In this document: positions 12,383 through 25,009 of the stretch, one piece after another
Layout: each line of letters begins with the position of its first letter
Numbering within the stretch: position 1 is the first letter of the stretch
Source: Acanthococcus lagerstroemiae
Taxonomy: Eukaryota; Arthropoda; Insecta; Hemiptera; Eriococcidae
Reading direction: 5' to 3'
Assembly (NCBI GenBank): GCA_031841125.1
Contig: CM063106.1
Location: forward strand, 31,492,001 to 31,556,000
Length of the DNA stretch: 64,000 nucleotides
Translations under genes and position numbers: made by a program
The notes under the pieces: model-generated
Database searches by the model: none
The model's input: the letters and a program-made list of their open reading frames with translations, nothing else
What the model was told of the DNA's origin: nothing

Positions 12383-12485
12383 GAGATTAGTTGCATGCTT
12401 TGGATAATTTTCTTCAAAAAGATGCTTCTATCTAAACTCTATACATTTGTGATCATCACTTCGCACACAATTACCATCATTCCTT

Positions 12486-12640
12486 ACCTGATTTTGAGGG
12501 ACTTCTTCCCAGTTTCCTATGGTTCATTTTAAATCAGGTATATGCTGAGCGAGTTTTTTCAGGAGTAGGGGGGGGGGGGGTGATATAGTAATCAATTATG
12601 AATGGTCATCGTACAACATACGTATAGTAACTCACAACAT
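12486..12640 (+). repeat. degraded satellite unit, resuming after the insert
   Basis: Reads GATTTTGAGGGACTTCTTCCC, GGTTCATTTTAAATCAGG, GAGCGAGTTTTTTCAGG, a poly-G run, then CAATTATGAATGG and CGTACAACATACGTA, collinear with the right two-thirds of units in the 10-kb array. Confidence 0.8.
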
Positions 12641-12773
12641 GATCCGAACATTCTTTTTTTGTAGTGGTTTTTTGGCAATACCAGTATTCAAAGAGGAAAT
12701 GAGCGGAAAAATTTGAAAAAATTGCACGCGACAGGAGACAGTGTAGAGTCATAGAGCACCAATTTTTTGAGGA

Positions 12774-13080
12774 CAGGGTGCCTACAGAATCTTCATTTTT
12801 TCCCGACCTCTTTTTGTGTACTTGGAAAATCCATATACCAGTGTATTTGAATTACATTTAAATTTCAAATACGTGAACAGAGGGAGGAATGGGTTTCCTG
12901 AACGAATTCATTATGTTCATATTATTTCTCGATTTTCATTTATTCATATTATAGAATTTCTACAGAATCTTCCATTGGATTGTAATTTACGAATTTTTTC
13001 CTGCACTTTCAGTGAATTCTTCGAAATTTCCTGACGTTTTTCTGACTGGCTCAAACATCCTGACTTTTCCTGATACCCTG
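12774..13080. mobile_element. CAGGGTG-ended element
   Basis: Begins CAGGGTGCCTACAGAATC and ends TTTTCCTGATACCCTG. Flanks GAGGA and GAGAA are a 5-bp target duplication with one mismatch. Confidence 0.75.
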
Positions 13081-13789
13081 GAGAAGGACTAAAAACTAAC
13101 AGCAGAAAAAAGAAAAACATAAAACATGTACGTCACGCTAATATTCGGACACTCTGTATTTTTCCCCACAAGGAATCCGACTTGATCTCACATTTTTCTG
13201 AATAGGATTCGCGCAAATATTATTCTTTTGATGATCAAAAGTTGATACCTGAACAATTGAAGCATTACAGAATATAATGCGTCATATTGCGACATCGTAG
13301 TATGACTGACTGCGGAGTTAGTACAGGTTGAAAGAATTTGAAATATGAACACTCCCGCGTCCACTGTAATCAGCATAGGTGTGCAACCGAAAAGAAACAC
13401 ATGAGTTGCGACCCGTCTTCAACACACCAGTACATGGAGTCATGATAATGTGGGTTCAAATCTCATATTCTGTAATGCTTCTGGTTTACAAAAACCAGCT
13501 TGTAATCATTAAAGGAATATTTTCGCGATTTCTGTGAAACAAAATGTAAGATCAAGTCGGATTCTTTACTGAAAGAATACACGATGTTCGAATATTGATG
13601 TGACGTACTTCGTGGTTTTCCTTCACTTGCGCTTAGTTTTCGGTCCTTCTCCAAAAAATTGGTGCTCTATAACTCCCCACACTGTCTTCTATCACATACA
13701 TTTTTTTTCTTTTCTTTTTTCGTCCATTTCTTCGAATATCGCGAAAAACCCACGTAAAAAAGTAAAGTCCGAATCATTTTGTGGGTCAC

Positions 13790-13985
13790 TGTACACAAAA
13801 TTGAGGATGTCGACCAAATTTGAAGAATGAAATTGGGAGACTTTTGAAGGACAGTGAAGAACCTCATTATCTGATTTTGGGGGACTTTTCCCAGTTTACT
13901 GTTGTTCATTTTCATAGGCTATACACTGAGCGGACTTTTTCAAGGGGGAGGGAGAAGGTTAGTGTAACAATCAATTTGTAGATAT
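13790..13985 (+). repeat. dispersed single satellite unit
   Basis: Contains GTACACAAAATTGAGG, GAAATTGGGAGACTTTTG, GATTTTGGGGGACTTTTCCC, TTCATTTTCATAGGCTATAC and GTGTAACAATCAATTTG, in the same order as the 10-kb array. Confidence 0.8.
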
Positions 13986-14806
13986 ATAATGGTATCAGTG
14001 GCCTCAATATATATTCTAATCTTCTACTTTGACTGCATGATTCAACAAATCGTTCATTCTTTTTGAATAAAGGACGTTCCTAAAGATCTTTTCTACACTC
14101 ATGCACAAGGGGTTCCAGCTTATGCAGGGTGTTTCAGCCAAGTGTACCGAGCAGGTAGGACATGTACTAGGCGATAGTAACACAACACACTGCCTACTTG
14201 TACGGCCTAACTCCAGACAGAAGGAGCTGCCTTTCTTCGAGGTTTGAACTTTCATTGCTAGTCTGCTCACTTACCAGTTCGAATTCAACTTTTTTTCAAT
14301 TGTAACCAATGGATAAAACATGGAAAGGGTAACGAAGATTTACCAAACTGACTTCTCTACCTTTAATATTGAAGGGGCTATATAAGTTTATAATTATAAT
14401 CATGAAATTTGAGTATAACTTTCAAGTGCACAACTTTCAACTTAATAGCCCCTTTAGTTTTCGAGAGAGGCAACAGGTGGTAATGATAAGTTTCATTTTC
14501 AAAGTACTATCTACAACTTCTCTTAAAAAAAAAAAGTCGCAAAGAAGTTGTCACAAACTAAATTCAATTCCAAAATTCTGAATGTTCCATAAAATTTGGC
14601 AAAATTAAAATTTTTTGAATGGTAGTTCACCAAACAAATTGCCTTCTCTTTCAGAGATGGCTATGAATTGCGGTTACTACGAAAAAGAAACTAAAATTAT
14701 CATTGCTTATTACCTATCTCAAAAATTGAAGGAGCTATAAAAATTGAAAATTGTGCACTTCAACGGTTTTATTCAAATTTTAGGATTAGAATGTCAGAAC
14801 TGGTAG

Positions 14807-15351
14807 CGGGGTGACCACTCGGAATTTCAGAGGGGGAAAATGGGAAAATGACTTTATTAAATCTGAAAATGACCAGAATTGGAGGCCATTTGCAGTTTTT
14901 CTTTCTTTTTTGTGCTTCTCTCTTTACACACTGTCATCATATATTTTCAACCTCCCTCACCACAAAAACTTGAATTTTTAAAAATGAATGAGATAAATAA
15001 GGAGTAACACAACATTCGGTTTTCTTTTCGCTATGCAGGTTATACCAGCCCACTCACCTGTTTTAAAATATTCAATCATTGTCCTTTCAGACACAGTTGA
15101 CTACCTAGAGTTGCGTTGGAAGTTTTTGCCGCAAGCTGCCGTAAAAATTGAATTTCAATTTTATTTACACTACACAGCGGAAGCACAAAGGGCAAAAATT
15201 ATTCCCTTCATAATCAGCAGAATTTAATAGAATTTGCAGGAGAAACTTTCCCAAAAATGACTTACATGATCATCTTAGGAAAAAAATAATCAAAAATAAC
15301 TTTAGATTACTTAAAATGGAAAAAATGACCGAGTGGTCAGTGGTCACCCTG
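14807..15351. mobile_element. CAGGGTG-type element (GACCACTCGG ends)
   Basis: Left end CGGGGTGACCACTCGG and right end CCGAGTGG..TGGTCACCCTG form an imperfect inverted repeat belonging to the same broad family. No clean target duplication was found. The 64-codon frame inside has no recognisable product. Confidence 0.6.
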
Positions 15352-16143
15352 TAGCAGAATCCCATCAATATGAAAGCTTGCCTATTCAATCCGGTAAATT
15401 TTTATTAACTCTTCAATTTATTACTCACTGATACCGTTGAAAAAAATTTCAAAATTAAAACGCGTTATCAGACTCACAATGAAAGTTTACCATTTTTACA
15501 CACCGGAGACTTGTAGCCCCTTCCATTTTGAGCATAGACTATACTAGTACATAACATCGTTTGTTCCCCTTGCTGAGCGCTATCACATCCTACCAGCTTG
15601 ACATATGTACGATGCTAGAAGATCCTGTACAAGGTGCATCAGGGTGTTTCTTATTTTGGAAAGGTATTTAGATGGACTTTGTAATTTCCCACGTTCTTCT
15701 TTTTTATAGCTGACTCTATCAACAATTTCAGCCTTCTAAATCCACATTAACCCGTGCCGATTTGCCTTCAACAGTTGTAATTAGGTTAACAAGTTGGCGT
15801 GCGCTTATTGTTGGAGCAGTCTCAAGTCAAAAAAGGAAAATAATTTAAAAGTGTACTAGACTAAATCAGAAAATTTGGCAAATTAAGGAACTGATATCCT
15901 AGGACGTACGTACTAACTACACAAGAAAACCTCATTTTCCAAGTTATTATGTTCAATTAGGTGCTGAATTAGTAATCAGTATAAGCAAGAACTACGAAAG
16001 AAAAAAAAAATTCTTCAAATTCTGTCATTTCGAATTTTAAACGGAGAATGTAGTAGACAATTTTATTATCTGAAATTATTGATAGATTTTTTATCAACAA
16101 ACAGTGACCGAAACATACCAACTAACTAAATAGGTAATGCCTA

Positions 16144-16364
16144 CAGGGTGTCCAACAAATCTGAAAATTAAAAATATTGGACTTTTATTGGAAACTTTTC
16201 GGGCTTTTTATATGCGCAAAAATTAAGTTTGCAAGACACATAGTGATAGAAGTTGAGTTTTCGACAACACTTCATCATTATTATTTCTCATTTTTCAATT
16301 TTTATTGAACCTATTATTAAAATTAATGAACTTTTATTGGACTTATAGCCCGGTAGATACCCTG
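16144..16364. mobile_element. CAGGGTG-ended element with GCCTA duplication
   Basis: Starts CAGGGTGTCCAAC and ends CCGGTAGATACCCTG. Exact 5-bp target duplication GCCTA at 16139-16143 and 16365-16369. At 221 bp it is the shortest intact copy seen. Confidence 0.88.
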
Positions 16365-17829
16365 GCCTAACTAATTACCGTGCCAATCTAATTTAAAACT
16401 GAGACAACATTTAAGCACAGACAATTCACAATGTGAACTCATACAACTTTATATACATAAATTTATTCACAGTAACATATGAAAATTATAATTTTATGCC
16501 ACGACCATCACTGATAATATAAATTTCATCACAATTTAGTTAGAATCCTACGAGATCCAAACTAATTATATAATATACGATTTTATGCAAATATTTATTA
16601 CATTTAACCTGTACTTTACCAAACGTTCCATTTTTGAATTTAGGGGCAGAGGCTCCTATTAGAATGGGAGACTTTTAGGAGTCTGGGCATTTTTTTGCAA
16701 AATGGGATACTTCTGAAGTACTTGGGGAATTGGCACTCATCCTGAAAAACTCATGTAGGTTTCATCTTTTCCAAACACACGACCGTAGATTAGCCTATCC
16801 AGTGTGTACCCTAAGCTCTTCATTGCAACTGCCCAAACTGGAAAACTGATGGTTTCACAATTTTTCCTCTACTTTAGTAACCCCCCCCCCCCCGAGACAA
16901 AAATATACAATCCAAAAAATAATTTGTGTCGAGTGTTTAAATAATTTGGCTCATGATTACATTACTTACCTACTTCTGAATTTTTTTATTACATTCATTT
17001 TCATTACGTTCATTACTTATTCTTTAATCATTGAATGAATTTTTCAAAATTATGTTGTATATTTTTTTACATTTGTTTTCATTTTTTTGAATAGATAAAA
17101 TTTTTAAAAGCATGTTCATCCGTTCTTTTTCGGAGCTGCCCAAATTTTCTGAAGGTGTCCAACAAATTTTTGGTAGTGCCCAATATGGGCGGTACTGCCC
17201 GTTATGGTACACACTGCGCCTATCGGATATTACTACAGGCAAATTGAACGCACAGACACACATCTATAATACTTGCATAAGTATTAATACATACAAAACA
17301 TGAAAACATTCCTACGTATAATCATCGATCACACAGAATCAACAAAGCGAGAGAGAGAGAAAGGAAATTAAAATTTCATTGAAATTATGCATACGTACGA
17401 TAGAACTTAATACAACGTGTTCAATGAACACATTAAAATTTCGAATAGAAGTACTGGCGTATTGCGATTCGCCATCTCAATGAACTTTAATCGACTTAAA
17501 ATTACTGCACGCACGCACTCTGAAACATGTCGTTGAATTTAACAGCGCCCGATTTATCAAGCTGGTAATGAGAAAGAGAAGTCAACAGTTGGTTCGCTAT
17601 ATGAGCTCTACTTCAATTTCAATGACCGACCACTCCCAAAGATCCTAAGCGGTGCAGAATCAATCACCGTTTGTGTCCATATGTTAGCACCCTGTTCCTC
17701 CTGAAACACCAATTCTGCACTTTCGAAACACGTGATTCTAATTCCAAGTTTCCTAATAGCTCAAATAAATACAAAGAAATAAAAATTCAAGTTGGGACAC
17801 CCCTACATGTTTCAATTTTAAAATGGGGG

Positions 17830-18600
17830 TCAAATTAACGTCAAAATCAAATTCAATGACCCTGGACACAAAAAATACCAATTTATAAAATTTCTCATCT
17901 TTCCTTGCCTTTGGTGTCATAGTTTTGAAATCAGGTTCAAATTAAGATAAAAATCGAATTCAGTGACCTGCAAAACTCGATAAATGATGCTCACGTTGTG
18001 ATTGTCATATTCACTTTTGGGTCCCTCTCCCACTTCTAGGTTAGGACTCTTTATCACACTGATACAGTTAATTATTTTGCTTGCAGAATATCAGTTTAAA
18101 AACTTGTCACATATTGCTATGTATTCAAAATTTTAATTCAAGTTTTGGATTCTACATAAAAATGAATTAATACAAATCAACTGACTGGACAATATTTAAA
18201 ATTTTTGGATTTTGCAACGTGCAAACTGGTGTTTTACAGAAAATGTCCATTATAAATAATCAGTGCGGATAAATAACTGTCACACGATTCTAGGACATCT
18301 GGAACGTAGAATCTACAACTCCAATAAAAATTTCGAAAAAGCAGAATGTTCTCGAAATAGGACAGATTTGGGAACTGACATTCTGCAATCAAAATGGTGG
18401 ATCAATTATATCTACGTGAAACCATGGAACTCTATCGAGGTACCTCAATTTTAAAACTAAGACTAAATTAATGACAAAATCGAATTTGGCGTCACTAAAC
18501 ACTTACTAAATTAATGACATTTTTTCGTCTCCCCCTACTTGAATTTCGAATAAAAAATAATACCGAAAGTAAATTTAGCGACCTAGGAAAACCCGTGGCA
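17830..18600 (+). repeat. degenerate repeats (TCAAATTAA..AAATCGAATTCAGTGACC motif)
   Basis: Four or five diverged copies of a phrase like CAAATTAAGATAAAAATCGAATTCAGTGACC occur at about 17832, 17938, 18465 and 18560. A related phrase lies near 27066. No gene was recognised in this stretch. Confidence 0.5.
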
Positions 18601-19499
18601 GATAGTTCGCTTTCATTATTCGGACTAACAAAAGCTCATGAAATCCATCATTAAACTTCCTTTCGAAACGCACTAAAGAGTACTGGGAGGTGGGAAGCGG
18701 GAGGAGGCAAAACACAAAAAATTTCTGTGGATAAACTGGTTAGGGATAGTCGGCAATTTTGCTCTCCTCGACCCCTCCCCACCCCCAAGAAGAAAAAGTT
18801 ACTAACAATAGTTCTGACCGTGGCATTCTCACAGCTAACCCTTCAAAACTGAGACAGCAACCGGTGCCCTAGCTTTCCACTCAGCGCTATATGAGTATCA
18901 AACATGAATTCAATTACCATACGTTTCATCCAAACAATAGACTTCAATATTTCCAGTGATATTTTTCACACTTCAGTCCGCATTTCTCCTGTCCACATCT
19001 CTTTCCCTGCACCAAAGGCTAGCTGCGGTCCTGACTTTAGCATTCTTCCAGTCTGTCCTCTCAAACTGGAACACACTGTACATGCCCCACCTTTCCACTT
19101 CGAGTTAAATGGATAATCAAACACGAATGCAGCCATCGTACACATCACCTAAGCCACGAATGAGCCCACCAAATTTCAAATCCTAGCCCACAATTCTCCG
19201 CTGATTACCAACCTAAGCTAAATTTCAACCAGACTCCACATTTCAGCATATCGAAGAAATTTGACATGACTACCCTTCCGTTACTATCTACCCCCGTATC
19301 ATCGTGCACGTATTTCCATACACTCGGCGCCGATAAAACGCAAAGTATACGACGGAAAACGGAGATACAGAAGTCCTATATATCTGTCACATAACGGAAT
19401 ATATTCGACTAAGTAATATTACACACCGGTGACAGAGTTTCGACAAACGAACTTCGAGCTACAAACCTTTAAATTACAAATCGCTGATAACCAAAAAAC

Positions 19500-21650
19500 T
19501 GTACGGAGGCAATCATGATACGTGCATTCCCAACTAATCGGTAGCACATATGCATACACGTAGACAGCAATGGGGGCCGTTCGGCCTCGCGTCCTCTTAT
19601 CTAGAAGACACCATCGTAGCACTCAGGGACTTGCACAGCGGACACCATTGTTGCACTCAACGAGGAAAGAGTTTCTGAAACGGTTAGGCTCGGATACCCT
19701 TGTTAAAGAAGACATCATTGTGCACTGGGGTATCCAGACAGAAATAGAAAATGAAACAGTTGGTCCCAAGTTCCTGTACAGTACATGCCATTGCTGCATA
19801 AGGCTGGAAAAAAGTAACTGAAGCAGTTTGCCTCTGGTTCCCCAATCGACACGGACTCCACTGCGGAATCTACACATTGCGGGGCAAACAAGGCCGCCAC
19901 TAACAACAGGTATCGCGGCATGATAACTCTCAGGAACTCACCTCGGGCTTAGTTTAAGCACCCCTCTCAACTGAAAATAACAAGATTATACCGGGCAAAT
20001 TGTCAGTTGTATGAGACTGTCGTTGGCGACACTGAAATCGAGTAGCAGAACATGCCAAGTGACCATATGTATAGAGGCTGCCTGATCTACTCGATCACTT
20101 GGCCTCAGAGTCGCTTGTGACGGTCTAGCATATGCATAGACGTAGCGTGGACTGAAGAATGAGGAGGAGGGGGAGACAAACTGACAATGTGAGCTGAACG
20201 AGTAATCAGTGTTTCGACACCCTCTTCTTGTCTGATAGCTCGTTGGGCGCAGGGGGAGGTTCAGGGTGAAAGTAGCTTATACTCGCGGTCACATATTCTT
20301 ATGACTGTACATATTCAAAGGACCACGCAAATTTTAGAAGAATCACTGCTGGGCCCCGGCCCCCTGACGTTACGCATACGAGCATATGGGCGATAAAATG
20401 TACCCAATTCCGCATTTCGCCATTGGAAACGATAGAGAAAAAGAAACAGGTGGACAGAGAGGCGAATGCAAGCAGTTTCGCAGGCAACAGCCAGTGCCAA
20501 CGAACTCGCGATTCGAGTTATTTCGCAAGTAAACGATAATTTCGGATATACGTTCTCATTGTAACATCTGGTCCAGCACACAGTATCACTGGCTAGCTCG
20601 ATCGTAGTTTCTACCACGTAATCCCGCCAAACAGATGGTTCGATATCGGCGATCCGCACCGTCTTCTGGCGCTTTTCGCACTCCACCGACACGACACCGA
20701 TCACGTATCCCTCATCGACCCGTACACGATTACCTCGCGAACTAACCCAAACCACCATAAGCGGTGTTCCTGGTGACCATGCCCACCAGCTGAGCGGTTG
20801 CATACGGCCGGAAAAGCCGGGAAAGCGAACAGTACTCCGGGCGAGCCGCCTCGACGTCAAAACTACCAACAATTTCGCATTTCGGAAACACGTACCGTAA
20901 TCGAGTAACAGGCCGTCATCTCCCATCAACTGCCACAGCGAAATCATCTCTGCCAGCTGTGACTGCAAGTTGGACCAGCTTCTGACACTCGATGCAAACA
21001 CGTACACGTCCTTCGCACCTACACTAGTTATCGGTCGGTTTTCCCTGCTTTCCACCAGGCGACCAATCTACGGTTGTATACGAGCTCGCATCGTCAAAAT
21101 TACAGGTGGTAGCGAACGATTGACATACGCTAACATAGAGTCGAGAACGAAAGCCAAAAAACGGCGTACAAGGGAAACCGTATCGACGAAGTGGAAAAGC
21201 GATAACGCGGCACCAGAACGCAACAACACCCCCGCTGATAACAGACTGCGGAACAAAACACCACAACGGCGACCAGTCATACGTCACCACCCACTCAACG
21301 AACTGTCGAGAGTCAATTTCGCCGTGCTCCGCAAGGGTGGGAAAAAAATTTCTGCGAGACGAGCACGGCGGGGGCGAGGGTGAGAGATCCCATTCGCCAA
21401 CTTCCATTCAAGTCTTTGATAACAGAACTGCAGAGGAATGCGAGGGCGCATGAGTCGAGTCGCAACTTTCGCTGAGAAAGAAAAACACCTGCTGCTCAGC
21501 CCGCCGCCTCGCTGCTGTAACGGAAAATCGGCTATTTCGAATCATGGCGCAACAATTTTACGAGTCGCGAATCAACCGGGGCACGGTGCGAACCGGGGTG
21601 TCTTACAACAACGAACGCAACGCGAAATGAGCGAATAGGGGTTGCCCGAA
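19500..21650. other. GC-richer, CpG-containing island with long accidental-looking frames
   Basis: The most GC-rich part of the window. The longest frame (minus strand 21055-20315, 246 codons, starting MESRENRPITSVGAKDVY) is rich in Arg, Val and Trp and I do not recognise it. Plus-strand and other minus-strand frames overlap it. A possible donor GTACGT follows LLDYG in the minus frame at about 20893, so a first coding exon (54 codons) cannot be excluded. Most likely a promoter region. Confidence 0.4.
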
Positions 21651-23035
21651 CGTCAGACCGAAAACAAAATGATACGTACGAAAATGAAAACAACAAACAG
21701 AAAAATGCGCGGCGGTAATTGCGATTTAAATCCCCGTAATTCCCAATCAATTTCTAATGAGCGTTCTGGGTTTACCGAGGTAGATTCCTCAACAATGCGA
21801 TGAAATTTGAATATTACCGCGAAACCCGAGCTGCATTCGTCTGATAAAACCTAACAAAAGTCTACCCACGAACATCCGCAAAGGTCTACCCACGAATTTC
21901 CACTTTCAATCGGATAATAAAAAGCTCAAGATAGATGCAAGACGTACTCGTTCAGTTGATCTGCCTTGACAGTAACACCTTCTCTTCGTCCTACACTCGC
22001 GTAGAAATATTTGCCTATCTCATCACCGGTAGGAATCGGACATTGAGATGCAAATTTCGAATCGATTATAACAGCCAGCAATTATTCAAGAGTTACAAGC
22101 AGAAATGGGCAAGGCCGCGAATTTAGTGATCTAAAAGCACAATCTTCATCTTTATGTTATTTGAAAACCTAAAAAAGATTACAAATTCGGATTACAAAAA
22201 CAGTTTGAAAAAAGAAAGAAAAAATCAAATAACGAAGCAGATCGTGATCTGTAGTTACACGATTCTGATGCGACTTTTGCAAACTTTTTAGATTAGGATC
22301 GTTTTAATAGTTCCGACTTTGAAATCATATGGGCACCAATTCGGATCGGGCAAACAACAACGATTTAAATCAACAACGATGCAATGTATTTTTCGGCGGA
22401 AAAGAAAATCATTCGGATTTTGATAAAAATGATTTCATCTGAGAGAAAATTGTACTCGCTACAAGGCATGTTCTTTTCGATTTTCCGTTAACCGCATTCA
22501 TTCTAGAGATATTTTGAAAAAACATTAAAATTGCCATAAACTGCTGTGCTGAACTCCCCGTTTTCGTCCCATTTTCCTAATCAGTTTTTCTTCAATCGAT
22601 GCTAGCGACCCTACAATTTGCCTGGTCCAAATAGATGCAATCATTGCTGACGTCATTACAGGAAGTTGCACAAAAACGAACAAGCCTTCGGTTTCCGAAC
22701 GATAAAAAGAAATAATAAATTCAGGTTGCCCAATTTTTTTTCTAAAATTAAATTCCCTGACTGTCCTCTGCCTTTTCCAGAACATGTTTCAGAGCGGTCC
22801 AAAATGTGGCTAAATGAAGTCCCGGGACATGCGAAAAGATCGACGATAGAAGGGCGCGTATGGCAATGCACGCATATGCCAAATTGGTCCCGGGACATCG
22901 CACCCCCTATCCCGAAAACACCCCGAATAGGCCTGCATCAGAATGGATGTTCGTAATCTTCAAATTATTGCGACTTTACAGGGTGTCTACACAATCCGGA
23001 AAATCACAATGCTCGACTTTTATTTGACCTATAAA

Positions 23036-23716
23036 CAGGGACGTACCGATAGGGAGTAGGGGGCAACGCTCCCCCTGCAGGAATTTCTCACTCAGCAGTT
23101 GGGAACATCTACCAATTCAGTCAGGCGGAGTTGGGAAAATCCAACAAGTCAGAAGTTTTTTTTTCTATTTTTTCATTTATTTGCTTTGACACTTGGGAAT
23201 TGAGTTTAGAAGTTGGGAAAATCCAACAAGTCAAAAGGATTTTTTTTTTACTTTGATATTTGGGAATTCCGAGTTGAGTCAGCATCAGTTAGAAAAATCC
23301 AATAAGACAATCAAATTATTTTTTTTTTTTTGCTTGCTTTGACACTTGGGAATTCAATTAAGAAGTTGGAAAAATCCAACCAGTCAAAAGAAAAGTTTTT
23401 TCTTTGCTTTGATACTTCGGAATTTTGAGTTGAGCCATCACATCAGTTGGAAAAATCCAATAAGTCAGTCAAGTTTTTTTTTTGTTTGCTTTGTCACTTG
23501 GGAATTGAGTTGAGGAGTTGGGAAAATCCAACTAGTCAAAAATTTTTTTCTTTTTGGCTTCGATATATTTTGGAATTTTGAGTTGAGTCATCAGTTGAAA
23601 AAATCCAATTTGCTTTAATACTTGGATACTTGGAAATTTTGAGTTGAGTCAGTTGGGTCTTTCACAATCCTCGCCCCCCCCCCCACCCACAGGTTAAACT
23701 CTTCAGTACGTCCCTG
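23036..23716. mobile_element. hAT-like element filled with a minisatellite
   Basis: Ends CAGGGACGTACCGAT and the reverse complement of CAGGGACGTACTGAA. The flanks CCTATAAA and TCTATAAA match at 7 of 8 bases, the duplication size of hAT elements. The interior is almost entirely a tandem repeat and no transposase remains. Confidence 0.8.
23090..23660 (+). repeat. minisatellite, about 60-110 bp irregular units
   Basis: Six or more irregular units, each with GTTGGGAAAATCCAACAAGTCA, a poly-T run, and GCTTTGACACTTGGGAATT..GAGTTGAGTCA. They alternate between two subtypes (GAATTGAGTT and GAATTTTGAGTTGAGTCA). It lies inside the hAT-like element. Confidence 0.85.
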
Positions 23717-23815
23717 TCTATAAATTTGACTTTATATAGGACTGCACAAAGGCGCGCCATGTGGAACATGCAGACAGTTCAGCAAATCGTAAAACTGCAA
23801 AATTAGTCTGATATG

Positions 23816-24098
23816 CAGGGTGTCTAATAATTTTTAAAATTGAAAATTCATGCCATTTTCATGCTTTTTCATGCCACTTCCTATCACTTTTTCATAAACC
23901 ATTCAAACATTGAGCAGCACTGAAAAATTCATACCCAAGTGATTTGATAACTTAGCTATTAAGAAAATAATTTACAATCGACGAAAATTCATGATTTTCT
24001 TTGAAATTTTCAAAAATCATGCCATTTTTATGCTTTCATGCTATCTCTCACCAAATTCATGCTATTTTTATGTTTTTCATGCTGTTAAGACACCCTGG
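23816..24098. mobile_element. nested CAGGGTG-ended element (AT-rich, CATGC words)
   Basis: Starts CAGGGTGTCTAATAA and ends TTAAGACACCCTGG. ATATG flanks both sides if one extra G is allowed at the right end. The interior repeats TTCATGCCATTTT words, a subtype shared with 41441-41798. Confidence 0.8.
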
Positions 24099-24638
24099 AT
24101 ATGCTATACGGCGCAAATAATGAAGAACAAATTGCAATTATTATTGAAAATTGGAACAAAAGTTTTTACTTCTAGCTTTGTTATTTTTTAGTTCATTCAT
24201 CGTTCCTAGTCATTCACATAAATTAATATTACTTGACCTGTACAAGAATTTTGAGAAAATACTCGACTTTTACTTGACTTACTTGACCCTGTAGACACCC
24301 TGCTTTACTACGAAGAATGGAAACATAAAAACAAAACTAAGATATATGAATCAAAAAAACTTATCAATTAGCTTCAGTTCGGCTTCAACTACTTCAGAGG
24401 ACAACACAAGAACATACACTTCCAGAAGCTCTCTCATATGCATTCCGCTTTTTCCAGAAATATTTCCTGAAATGCCTGACCTTTCCAGAATTTCAAATTC
24501 CCTGGCTTTTCCATATTATTTCCCCCGATTCTTTCAGAACTGGGCACCCTGAAATAAGTTATTGTTAAGAATGGTCCTTTTCCAAACACGTTATAATCGT
24601 GAATTGAAAACGATTAAGATTAAAATAGCATGTATTTA

Positions 24639-24997
24639 CAGGGTGTCTACCGGGTCCAAATTTTTCAATTCCTCGACTTTACTTGACCTTTTATGAAAAC
24701 ACTAAAAATTACTATGAAAAAGAATAATATTATGTAATTATCTGAAAATATTTATGTTACTTTAAATTTCCAAATAATTTTTTTTAAATTCGTGATAGTA
24801 ATTTTAAGGAAATTTAAATAAAAAATTTATGACTTTTCATGACCACTATCCAAAATACTTGACTTTTCCTTTACTTCCTTGACTTTCTTTGACCACTCTC
24901 CAAAATACTTGACTTTTCCTTTACTTCCTTGACTTTCTTTAACCACTCTCCAAAATACTTGACTTTTCCTTGACTTCCTTGACCGGTAGACACCCTG
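24639..24997. mobile_element. CAGGGTG-ended element with ATTTA duplication
   Basis: Ends CAGGGTGTCTACCGG and GACCGGTAGACACCCTG, exact 5-bp duplication ATTTA at 24634-24638 and 24998-25002. It contains a 50-bp direct repeat in nearly three copies from 24843 (CCACTCTCCAAAATACTTGA). Confidence 0.92.
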
Positions 24998-25009
24998 ATT
25001 TAGAATCCT

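Larger units (their letters stand above)
11421..12485. other. foreign-looking insert interrupting a satellite unit
   Basis: The satellite unit stops after CTTTTAGGG at 11420 and picks up again at CCTGATTTTGAGGGACTT near 12486, with about 20 bases of the unit lost. The intervening 1.07 kb is very AT-rich and unlike other repeats here. It contains the IS481-type fragment (11485-11727) and an unrecognised minus-strand open frame at 12140-12382 (80 codons, many Lys/Asp/Ile). The rest holds no feature I can name. Confidence 0.55.
22979..24302. mobile_element. CAGGGTG-ended element carrying two nested elements
   Basis: Outer ends CAGGGTGTCTACAC and CTGTAGACACCCTG with an exact 5-bp duplication CTTTA at 22974-22978 and 24303-24307. 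Removing the two inner elements (23036-23716 and 23816-24098) leaves about 360 bp, the same size as the intact sibling at 24639-24997. Confidence 0.9.

Noticed and set aside
14125..15660. CAGGGTGTTTC sequences at 14125 and 15647 as two ends of one element
   Set aside because: Both are in the same orientation and no inverted partner was found.
20970..21383. Arg/Lys-rich plus-strand frame of 137 codons
   Set aside because: It overlaps two long minus-strand frames in the same GC-rich island and has no recognisable domain.
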